Assembly (NCBI RefSeq): GCF_029892095.1
Contig: NZ_JARZAE010000001.1
Location: 1-64,000, forward strand
Source of the DNA: Kitasatospora sp. MAP12-44
Lineage (GTDB): Bacteria > Actinomycetota > Actinomycetes > Streptomycetales > Streptomycetaceae
Direction of reading: 5' to 3'
DNA length: 64,000 bases
Part shown: piece by piece, positions 44,234-51,309 of the stretch
Position numbering within the stretch: position 1 is the first letter of the stretch
Layout of the letters: every line of letters begins with the position of its first letter
Notes under the pieces: generated by a model
Database searches by the model: none
Seen by the model: only the letters and a program-made list of their open reading frames with translations
Told to the model about the DNA's origin: nothing
Made by a program: the position numbers and the translations under genes

Positions 44234-44251
44234 AGCGACTGAAGCGACCCA
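44234..44251 (+). repeat. Downstream iteron pair
   Basis: AGCGACTGA followed directly by AGCGACCCA, the same 9-base tandem period as in the upstream array. It shows that the replication operon is flanked by iterons on both sides. Confidence 0.6.
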
Positions 44252-44470
44252 CGCTCAGCAAGCTGCAGAGATCGCCCTGCACGTCCTGCGGGGCAGTCAT
44301 CGGTCGGTCGGTGACCATTCCCGAGCGGTTGTGTCCTTGGTGGGCGGAGGGGAAGGTTCACCATCGGCGCTGTGATCCGCGACACAGTGATTACCCTGAG
44401 TGTTCGATCATGTGTTCTGAGAGATGAGATGATCAGGGGGCTGGAGTGCCACTTCCGCCAAGGGGGCCAG

Positions 44471-44500
44471 TGTTTTCACCGGGGTGAAGTAGAGCCACGG
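44471..44500 (+). repeat. Left terminal repeat of the IS21-family element
   Basis: Begins TGTTTTCACC and contains AGAGCCAC; pairs with the inverted right end. Further GGGAGCCAGT units follow at 44513-44550. Confidence 0.6.
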
Positions 44501-44658
44501 ATTCGGTCTGTTGGGGAGCCAGTGGTTCTTCGGTGAGTTCGGGAGCCAGTAGGTGTGATGGTGTGGAACATGCCGCTTTCGGAGTAATCGTGAGGGCTTG
44601 GGCTGTTCGGCCGTCACGCTGTGCCTGTTGATCACGGTCCAGGTCAGGGAGACCGCTG

Positions 44659-46329
44659 GTGCACAGGTCACGTGAGTGGCTGTTCGAGAGGATCCGCCGG
44701 GCTCAGCGCGAGCAGGGGCTGTCGGGGCGGGAGCTCGCCGCGCGGTTCAAGGTGTCGCGGAACACGGTGAAGAAGGCGTTGGAGTCGCCGGTGCCGCCGA
44801 AACGCAAGTCGCCGCCGCCGCGCAAGAGCGTGCTGGAGCCGGTGAAGGGCTTCATCGACGCGATGCTGCGCGAGGACCTGGACGCGCCGTCGAAGCAGAA
44901 GCACACGGTCCCGCGGATCATCGAGCGCCTGGCCGCGGAGCACGACTTCGAGCTGGCCCGGAACACCACGGTCTGGGACTACGTCTCCAAGCGGCGCCCG
45001 CAGATCCGGGCGGAGGCCCTGGAGGGGCGCCGGCACCTGGACGGGATGGTGCCGCAGGCGAAGCGGCCGGGGGAGGAGGCGGAGGTCGACTTCGCGGACT
45101 TCTGGCTGGACCTGGCCGGGCAGCGGCGCAAGTGCGTGCTGTTCACGCTGCGGCTGTCCTACTCGGGCAAGGCGGTGCACCGGGTCTACGCGACGGCCTC
45201 GCAGGAGGCGTTCCTGGAAGGGCACCTGGAGGCGTTCACGGTGCTGGGCGGGGTGCCGTCAGTGCACATCCGCTACGACAACTTGAAGCCGGCCGTCAAG
45301 CAGGTGCTGTTCGGCCGCTCCAGGTTGGAGTCGGCGCGGTGGGCGTCGTTCAAGTCCTGGTACCAGTTCTCGGCGTTCTACTGCGCGCCGGGCGAGGACG
45401 GGGCCCACGAGAAGGGCGGGGTGGAGCACGAGGGCGGGAGGTTCCGCCGCAAGCACCTGGTCCCGCCGCCGGTGGTGGAGTCGCTGGCGGAGCTGAACGA
45501 GCGCCTGGCGGCGATCGACGTCGCCGAGGACGCCCGGCACATCCACGGCCGGCCGACTTCGATCGGGTTCGACTTCGAGGCCGAGCGCGAGCGGCTGCGG
45601 CCGCTGCCTGCGGACGACTACGACTGCGGGATCGACCTGACGCCGGTGGTCGCGCGCAACTCCCGGATCACGGTGCGGCAGTGCTACTACTCGGTGCCGG
45701 CGAAGTTCATCGGCGCGAAGGTGCGGGTCAAGCTGCGGGCGAACGAGTTGTGGGTGTTCGACGGGCGCAAGGTCGTCGCCCGCCACCCGCGGCTGACCAG
45801 GCGTTACACCTACCACGACTTCCTGGACCACTACCTGGAGATCCTGCTGGTCAAGCCGGGCGCGTTCGCCGGGGCCTCGGCACTCGCGCAGGCCCGGGCG
45901 GAGGGCGGCTTCACCAAGGTCCACGAGGCGTTCTGGGCGGCGGCGAAGAAGAAGGCCGGCGACCGCGAGGGCACCCGGATGCTGATCGAGGTGCTGCTGC
46001 TGCACCGCCAGCTGCCCGGTGAGGCGCTGGTCGCGGCGATGGAGACCTGCCTGCGGATCGGGTCGGTCTCCACCGACCTGGTCGCCATCGAGGCCCGCAA
46101 GGCGATGGAGGGCACCGACGCGGACGACGCCGAGCTGCTGGCCGACGCGGACGAGGTGGCCCAGGACGGTCCGGCGGCTGCCGACGGTGGGGCCCGGGTG
46201 ATCTCCCTGCACGCGCGCCGCCTGCCGCCCGACCCGCGCCAGGGAATGCCCGACATGAGCAAGTACGACCGACTGCTGAGCCCGGTCGCCGGCCGCGACA
46301 GCCAGACCCAGAAAGGCCACGGCGCATGA
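44659..46329 (+). CDS. istA: IS21-family transposase IstA
   Basis: A 556-residue DDE transposase from GTG 44659. It has an N-terminal helix-turn-helix (LSGRELAARFKVSRNTVKKA), the integrase core with Asp in EVDFADFWLDL and Asp in HIRYDNLKPAV, and Glu in KGGVEHEGGRF. A C-terminal beta domain follows (YYSVPAKFIGAKVRVKLRAN, FDGRKVVARHPRL). It appears intact. Its stop overlaps the istB start. IstA cuts and joins the element's ends with help from IstB. Confidence 0.92.
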   Translation: MHRSREWLFERIRRAQREQGLSGRELAARFKVSRNTVKKALESPVPPKRKSPPPRKSVLEPVKGFIDAMLREDLDAPSKQKHTVPRIIERLAAEHDFELARNTTVWDYVSKRRPQIRAEALEGRRHLDGMVPQAKRPGEEAEVDFADFWLDLAGQRRKCVLFTLRLSYSGKAVHRVYATASQEAFLEGHLEAFTVLGGVPSVHIRYDNLKPAVKQVLFGRSRLESARWASFKSWYQFSAFYCAPGEDGAHEKGGVEHEGGRFRRKHLVPPPVVESLAELNERLAAIDVAEDARHIHGRPTSIGFDFEAERERLRPLPADDYDCGIDLTPVVARNSRITVRQCYYSVPAKFIGAKVRVKLRANELWVFDGRKVVARHPRLTRRYTYHDFLDHYLEILLVKPGAFAGASALAQARAEGGFTKVHEAFWAAAKKKAGDREGTRMLIEVLLLHRQLPGEALVAAMETCLRIGSVSTDLVAIEARKAMEGTDADDAELLADADEVAQDGPAAADGGARVISLHARRLPPDPRQGMPDMSKYDRLLSPVAGRDSQTQKGHGA

Positions 46330-47171
46330 GCCCGACCATCACCGTCACCGATCAGGACGACGAGCAGGACACCGACGGCAGGGTCCCCGGCCGCAGGATG
46401 TCGCTGCCGGGCGATCCGGAGGACATGCTCATCGACGAGGCATGCCGCGAGCTTCGCCTGCCGGCCTTCCGCGAGCGGTTCATCGACCTGGCCGCCGGCG
46501 CCCGCCGCGAGCAGGCCACCTACAAGCAGTTCCTGCTGGACATGCTGCAGGCCGAGCTGACCGACCGGGACCTCCGCCGCCAGCAGCGACTGCTCAGGTT
46601 GGCCCGCTTCCCGCGGCCCAAGCGGCTGGAGGACTTCGACTTCGCGAAGAACCCGAACGTCACCCCGGAGGTCGTCGCGGATCTGAAGTCCCCGACCTGG
46701 GTGCGCGAGGGTCGGCCGCTGGTGCTGATCGGCGACTCCGGCACCGGCAAGTCCCACCTGCTGATCGGCATCGGCACCGCGATCGCCGAGACCGGCCTGT
46801 CGGTGCGCTACACCACCACCAGCGCGCTGGTGAACGAGCTCGCCGAGGCCGACGCAAACCGCCGCCTGTCCTCCGTGATCGCCCGCTACAGCAAGATCGA
46901 CCTTCTCTGCCTGGACGAGTTCGGCTACCTCAACCTGGACCGCAAGGGCGCCAAGCTGCTGTTCCAGATCTTCACCGAACGCGAGGAGCGCAAGGCCACC
47001 GCCGTCGCCACGAACTCACCCTTCACAGAATGGGACAAGACCTTCGGCGACGCCCGCCTCTGCGCGGCCATCGCCGACCGGATCACCTTCCGCTGCACCC
47101 TGATCCAGACCGGCACCGAGTCCTACCGCTACCAGGCCACCCAGGAATCCCTCTTCCCCTCCCCGAACTGA
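46326..47171 (+). CDS. istB: IS21-family ATPase IstB
   Basis: A 281-residue AAA+ transposition helper, a relative of DnaC. Walker A is LIGDSGTGKSHLLIGIG (near 138-154), Walker B LLCLDEFGYLNLDRKG, and the sensor region follows (AVATNSPFTEWDKTFGDARL, ADRITFRCTLIQTGTESYR). ATG 46326 overlaps the istA stop. The N-terminal helical part (ELRLPAFRERFIDLAAGARR) is normal for the family. The pair appears functional. Confidence 0.93.
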   Translation: MSPTITVTDQDDEQDTDGRVPGRRMSLPGDPEDMLIDEACRELRLPAFRERFIDLAAGARREQATYKQFLLDMLQAELTDRDLRRQQRLLRLARFPRPKRLEDFDFAKNPNVTPEVVADLKSPTWVREGRPLVLIGDSGTGKSHLLIGIGTAIAETGLSVRYTTTSALVNELAEADANRRLSSVIARYSKIDLLCLDEFGYLNLDRKGAKLLFQIFTEREERKATAVATNSPFTEWDKTFGDARLCAAIADRITFRCTLIQTGTESYRYQATQESLFPSPN

Positions 47172-47221
47172 CCCGCCTGTCCACGTACTCATCAAGTCAC
47201 TCGGCTACGAAGGACGCACCT

Positions 47222-47803
47222 ATGACGTCAGAGACCGCCTCGGTCGCGCAATCTGGGCAGGAATCGGTAGTTATCGCCAGCTTCGACAACCGCCACCGCG
47301 CCGAACACATGCTGGCGTCGCTCGGGCGAGGCTTCCGCAGGAAGGCCCGCAAGGGCCGCACGACAGCTGCAGTGGTCAGCGCAAACACCGACGGCTCGCT
47401 GAAGCTAACTCAGTCTCGTGTGCTGACGGCCAACGGCTTTGCGAGCGCCCTGCTCCGCATCTCCCTCTCCTGGACGGTCGGATTCATGGGTCTGTTCTCC
47501 ACACTGAAAGGGGCAAGGGTCGGGGCCCGCACCGCTGAAGTGCGGGAAGGACACGTCGGATCCACCGAGCACCAAGCCCACAGGATCCTCGCGGAAGCCG
47601 GCCCCCATGCCGCCATCACGCTGGTTCGCTGCGAGGACACAGACACCCGGCAGATGGTCGCCGCAGCAGCGGCCGAACGTGCGAAAGACAGCTGGGACGG
47701 CTCGCTCACGGAGTTCCTCGCCTCCCTCGACCCCGGTAGCGCTCACGATTGGGTGCGCGCCGCTGTCGGTGAGAAGTCCTCCAACACACACCGCGACCAG
47801 TGA
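47222..47803 (+). CDS. Hypothetical protein carried within the IS21-family element
   Basis: A 193-residue protein from ATG 47222 with AAGGA upstream. The N-terminal strand pattern (ESVVIASFDNRHRAEHMLAS) and the central hydrophobic segment (ALLRISLSWTVGFMGLFSTL, about 79-98) recall DUF1269 or general-stress-protein-17M-like proteins, and the C-terminal part (AGPHAAITLVRCEDTDTRQM) is another strand-helix unit. The assignment is weak. Its stop overlaps the channel gene start in a GTGA, so both products probably act together, perhaps as sensor and channel. Confidence 0.55.
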   Translation: MTSETASVAQSGQESVVIASFDNRHRAEHMLASLGRGFRRKARKGRTTAAVVSANTDGSLKLTQSRVLTANGFASALLRISLSWTVGFMGLFSTLKGARVGARTAEVREGHVGSTEHQAHRILAEAGPHAAITLVRCEDTDTRQMVAAAAAERAKDSWDGSLTEFLASLDPGSAHDWVRAAVGEKSSNTHRDQ

Positions 47804-48378
47804 CTGACAGCGCCGGCCCCGGGCCGGACACCCGGCGGGAGGCCAAACCCTCGCACCGCATGATCGTGTGGGCTGCTCTGCGGATCGTGGGATCCGCCAC
47901 CGCGCTGGTGACCTTGTACTTTCTGCTCCCCCTGAACCACTCCTCGACATGGCCCGCCGTCACGATGCTGGTCATCGGGCTGGTGGCATTCATCGGACTG
48001 GTCGCCTCTCAGGTCCGCTCGATCATCCGGTCACCGTTCCCGGGACTGCGGGCCGTCGAAGCCCTGGCCACCAGCGTTCCGTTGTTCCTACTGCTGTTCG
48101 CGAGCACATATGTCGTCATGGCCGCGATGTCGGCCGGCGACTTCGGCGGGTCGCTGACGCACACTGACGGGTTGTACTTCGCCGTAACGGTCTTCTCGAC
48201 GGTCGGATTCGGCGACATCACGGCCAAAAGCGAGGCAGCTCGGCTCGTGGTCACCGGGCAGATGATCGCCGATCTCGTCGTCCTCGGCCTTGCGATCAAG
48301 ATCATTATCGGCGCCGTCAGTCGCCACCGACAGCCGGGGGGAGCCTCAGGACAGGCCCCCGAGGGGATCTACCGCTAG
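47800..48378 (+). CDS. Potassium-channel-like membrane protein
   Basis: A 192-residue protein from GTG 47800. It has four hydrophobic segments: VWAALRIVGSATALVTLYFL, VTMLVIGLVAFIGLVASQV, SVPLFLLLFASTYVVMAAMS and LVVTGQMIADLVVLGLAIKI. Between the last two lies the pore loop YFAVTVFSTVGFGDITAKSE with the K+ selectivity filter TVGFGD. The soluble C-terminal tail is short, without an RCK domain. A long hairpin follows at 48619. Carriage of such a gene inside an IS21-type element is unusual. Confidence 0.85.
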   Translation: MTDSAGPGPDTRREAKPSHRMIVWAALRIVGSATALVTLYFLLPLNHSSTWPAVTMLVIGLVAFIGLVASQVRSIIRSPFPGLRAVEALATSVPLFLLLFASTYVVMAAMSAGDFGGSLTHTDGLYFAVTVFSTVGFGDITAKSEAARLVVTGQMIADLVVLGLAIKIIIGAVSRHRQPGGASGQAPEGIYR

Positions 48379-48618
48379 GAGCACAGTCGCTGACGAGCAA
48401 GCGGCTCCGCGGGCCGCCGAACGATGACCGGTCGAGGTCGCCACACCAGTGCTTGTCGGGCCCTGACTGGGGCCTGCTTATTCGGAGGCATTCTGGGACG
48501 AGTGCGACCCGCGTCCGTGAAACGCCTTCGGCTCGCCGGTGGTCAGGCCGACGTCGGCGTGCCGTTCGATCACGGCGAGGCGGTTCTTCAGCCGTACGCC
48601 GACACACCACCAGCAGCA
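48379..48618. other. Stretch without a gene inside the element
   Basis: The 48424-48909 frame is Arg/Gly-rich and looks like a shadow. No supportable gene is seen between the channel gene and the right end of the element. Confidence 0.45.
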
Positions 48619-48650
48619 CGAAGGGCTGGACTCACGGGTCCAGCCCTTCG
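48619..48650 (+). terminator. Hairpin after the channel gene
   Basis: Thirteen-base perfect arms (CGAAGGGCTGGAC and its complement) around six bases, about 240 bases beyond the channel stop and inside the right end of the element. Confidence 0.6.
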
Positions 48651-48892
48651 GCACATCCAGAGGCGAGCCCCTGGCCGCGACTTGTCAGGGAGGCGACCCG
48701 GGCCCGCGATGACAAGCTACCGACGCTTCAGGCCCCGGTCCCTACGGACACTCCGCTCAGGCGCACCAGGTCACCCGATCAGTGGCTCCCGATCTCGTCG
48801 GAATGGCTCCCGAACTCGCCGAAGAACACCCGCCATGGTCGAGTACGTCTCCACCACGAACGGCCTAGACCTGGCTCCCGTTCACCCCGGAG

Positions 48893-48922
48893 CAGTGGCT
48901 CTCATATGACCCGACAAAATCA
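48893..48922 (-). repeat. Right terminal repeat of the IS21-family element
   Basis: Read on the minus strand it begins TGATTTTGTCGGG and contains AGAGCCAC. Further GGGAGCCA units lie inward at 48782-48811 and 48871-48878. Confidence 0.6.
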
Positions 48923-48923
48923 C

Positions 48924-49094
48924 ATGCCCTCAGCCGTTCTGCTCGACACCGTCCCGATGGCCGTCGCGTTCAGCGGCTGGTACGCCGTCGCCGTCACCGC
49001 CGTCGCCCTGGCCGCCACTTTCGGCCGCACCCCCGAGCGCCGCCGTGGCGCCCGCGACGTCCTGCGGATCCTGCTGCGCCAGAACCCGCGTTGA
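48924..49094 (+). CDS. Small membrane protein next to the IS end
   Basis: ATG 48924 (MPSAVLLDTVPMAVAFSGWY) gives 56 residues with one hydrophobic segment (AVAVTAVALAATFG) and a basic end (RTPERRRGARDVLRILLRQ). An upstream ATG at 48906 lies inside the element. The element's right end is only a base or two before the start, so the gene's original promoter was displaced. Family unknown. Confidence 0.5.
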   Translation: MPSAVLLDTVPMAVAFSGWYAVAVTAVALAATFGRTPERRRGARDVLRILLRQNPR

Positions 49095-49107
49095 CCGCGG
49101 GCGCCCG

Positions 49108-49742
49108 CTATCCGCCGTTCCGGTGCACGGCCGCGCGCATCTGGGCGAGCAGCGCCGGCGCGTCCGTCTCGGACAGGCCGGGGGCACTGGTGACGATGCA
49201 GGCCACCACCGCGCGGGCCAGCTGGTCGACGCCGGCGTCGCTGTCGGCGGTGACTGCCCACGCGTGGAGCGTCTCGGCGAGCACGTTGCTGTACCGGGCG
49301 CCGACGTCGGCGCCCATCCGCTCGGCGACCTCGCGCCGCTGCTCGGCGTCTAGGCCCTCACGCAGCCCGAACGCAATGCCGACCACGGTCTGGCGGCGTG
49401 AAGGGCCCGCAGGGCCCGTGCCCGGTGGGCGCGGGCCAGCACCGGCGCCCGGTCGGCGGTGCTGGGGCCGGGCCGGGCGCTGTCGGCGATGTGGTCGACC
49501 AGGACGTCCTCGGCGCCGTCCTGAACGGCGGTGAAGACCAGCGTGCCGAAGGCGTTGAGCAGCTGCTGCTGCTCGTCCTCGCCGAAGCGGGCCGTCGCCG
49601 CGCAGCCCTGCAGCGCGGACAGCGCCTGTCGGCGCACGGTCTCCAGGCGCCACAGGGTCAGCTCCTCCTCCGCGGAGATTGCGTGTTCCCATGTGCCGCG
49701 CGGCGGGGGAGGGCCAGCTGCGCCGGCGATGTCGGTGACCAT
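49108..49742 (-). pseudogene. Hypothetical protein gene with a frameshift
   Basis: The N-terminal half starts at ATG 49742 (MVTDIAGAAGPPPPRGTWEH) and reads well to RAHRARALRALHAA near 49400. The sequence then continues in the next frame as RRQTVVGIAFGLREGLDAEQ, then RMGADVGARYSNVLAETLHA and ends AAVHRNGG at 49108. One missing base near 49396 explains the switch. The joined protein of about 211 residues is helical and soluble; the family is not recognised. It may be a real pseudogene or a base-calling error. Confidence 0.55.
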
Positions 49743-50242
49743 GCGAGGCACCGTATCGAGCGTGCTGGTGCCCCCGGTACCCCGAGCGCCGCTTCCGGAG
49801 GTTCGCGCACATCGGTGGCTCGCTGACCGTTACGGCCCCGGCCTGTGGTGCCAGGGCCGCTGGCCGCGCAATGGCGTTGCTTTAGCTGGGTACCGGACGC
49901 GGTCCGGTACTGAACTGACATGCTCGACGAGTAGGGGTCGGGGACTTCCGTGGGGTCCCGTGACGGAGTGTCAATGGCCTTGAGGTCAGGGGCCGCCGTC
50001 GGGTCCCCGTCGCTACCATCTTGCCGAAGGGGAGGCTGAGTTGAGTCACTGTGCTGGGCCGAGATCTCGGCCCCTGCCGTCCTGGTACACCACCGGGGGG
50101 AGGGCTTCCGTCCGCCGCCTCCCGGCCCCGCTGAGAAATTCCGCCAGTCAGCACTAAACAATCTGCGGTCCGCCGCCTGTCTCCAGTGAGAGCACCTGCC
50201 CCGCAACCGCGGGCAGGCGGACGTTGAAGGGTGTGATCCCGA
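49743..50242. other. Divergent intergenic stretch
   Basis: No supportable gene. It lies between the leftward frameshifted gene and the rightward sigma-factor operon and should hold the promoters of both. No clear repeat or hairpin was found. Confidence 0.45.
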
Positions 50243-50464
50243 ATGGGTGAGTGGATGCTGGTCCTGACGGCCGGCGCGGTCCGGGTGCTGTACTTGGTGG
50301 CCTGGTCGCTGCGGGAGAGCGCGCGCAACCGGAGCCTGGTGGCGCTGGTGCGGGCGGCCGGTCCCGGGGCGACGGTGCTCGACCGCCGGGCCGACGGCGG
50401 CGTCCTGGCGGTCCGGACACACGGCCCGGCCGAGGGCGCGCTGAGCAAGGGGACGGTCCGATGA
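50243..50464 (+). CDS. Small first gene of the sigma/M48 operon
   Basis: A 73-residue protein from ATG 50243. The N-terminal hydrophobic stretch (MLVLTAGAVRVLYLVAWSL) is a probable membrane anchor; the rest is basic and soluble (SLVALVRAAGPGATVLDRRA). Its stop overlaps the sigma-factor ATG in an ATGA. No family is recognised. Position before an ECF sigma gene raises the thought of a small membrane regulator, but an anti-sigma domain is not visible. Confidence 0.5.
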   Translation: MGEWMLVLTAGAVRVLYLVAWSLRESARNRSLVALVRAAGPGATVLDRRADGGVLAVRTHGPAEGALSKGTVR

Positions 50465-51309
50465 AGTCCACGGACGACAGCGGCGCCACGGCTGCGAGCG
50501 CGGCTGCGGACGGGTCAGCAGGTCAGGCTGCGGAATTCGAGGACTTCTTCGCCAAGACCTGCTCGGGCATGCTCCGCAAAGCGAGGATGCTGGGCCATCA
50601 GCAGGACGCCGAGGACGCCGTGCAGGAGGCCTACGTCGAGGCGTTCCGCGTTTGGCACCGTATCGGAGGCTACGAGTCGCCGGAAGCCTGGGTGTACAAG
50701 ATCATGCGCCAGCGGCTGTGGAAGGCCGCAAGCCACAAGTCACGGCAGACTCCCTCCGGGCTGGACCTCGAAGTGGCCGGGCCCGCACCGGACCTGACCG
50801 ACCACGTGCACGAGGTGATCGACGCCCTGGACGCCCTGCCTGGGAAGATGCGGTTCGTGATGGTCATGCACTGTTTGAACGGCATGCCGCAGAAACAGGT
50901 CGCGCGCGAACTCGGCCTGGCCGACGGCACGGTCCGCTTCTACGTCCACACCGCCCGTCGGCTGCTGGAGAAGATCCTGGGCCTGACCCCCGCCAAGCGC
51001 CGCGCAGACCAGGATCTGGTCTCCGTGCCGTCTGCCGATGCCCTGTCCCTGCGCCGGCCCGGTCCCGCTTTCGCCCCGGACGACCCGATCGTCCTGTCCC
51101 TGCGCGCCGCAGAGGACTGGCTGCGCGCAGAATTCGAGGACCAGGACGCCGCGCAGCGCCGGATCCGCGCGGCCGTCGCCACCGTCGCATCCAGTCCGGC
51201 ACAGCCGGAGAGCCGATGGGCACGGTGGGTCCGGCGCCTTCGACGTACCCGGTCCGCCCCCCAGGCCACCGCGTCCGGGCCCGGCCCGCGCGGGAAGGAG
51301 AGCCGATGA
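50461..51309 (+). CDS. ECF-type RNA polymerase sigma factor with C-terminal extension
   Basis: A 282-residue protein. Region 2 shows GHQQDAEDAVQEAYVEAFRV (near 44-63) and YESPEAWVYKIMRQRLWKAA; region 4 shows ALPGKMRFVMVMHCLNGMPQ, then QVARELGLADGTVRFYVHTA. A tail of about 100 residues with LRAAEDWLRAEFEDQDAAQR and a basic end follows, unusual for a minimal ECF sigma. Its stop overlaps the start of the M48 protease gene. It should direct transcription of a small regulon, perhaps including this operon. No separate anti-sigma gene is present. Confidence 0.85.
   Translation: MKSTDDSGATAASAAADGSAGQAAEFEDFFAKTCSGMLRKARMLGHQQDAEDAVQEAYVEAFRVWHRIGGYESPEAWVYKIMRQRLWKAASHKSRQTPSGLDLEVAGPAPDLTDHVHEVIDALDALPGKMRFVMVMHCLNGMPQKQVARELGLADGTVRFYVHTARRLLEKILGLTPAKRRADQDLVSVPSADALSLRRPGPAFAPDDPIVLSLRAAEDWLRAEFEDQDAAQRRIRAAVATVASSPAQPESRWARWVRRLRRTRSAPQATASGPGPRGKESR

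Larger units (their letters stand above)
44471..48922 (+). mobile_element. IS21-family element carrying extra genes
   Basis: istA and istB are followed by two further rightward genes before the right end. Both ends carry related 30-base sequences starting TG and containing AGAGCCAC (44471-44500, and inverted at 48893-48922; about 20 of 30 bases match), plus an inner 24-base copy ending GGGAGCCA (44525-44548, inverted at 48804-48827). Nested end repeats of this sort are typical of IS21. The 4.45-kb length is about twice that of a plain IS21 element. I see no clear target duplication. It sits between the replication operon and a small membrane gene. Confidence 0.7.

Noticed and set aside
44408..44671. 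87-residue minus-strand frame at the left end of the IS21-family element
   Set aside because: It spans the terminal repeats, so its repeated residues come from the end sequence and not from a gene.
48424..48909. 161-residue plus-strand frame inside the IS21-family element
   Set aside because: It runs through the terminator hairpin and the right-end repeats and has shadow-like composition.
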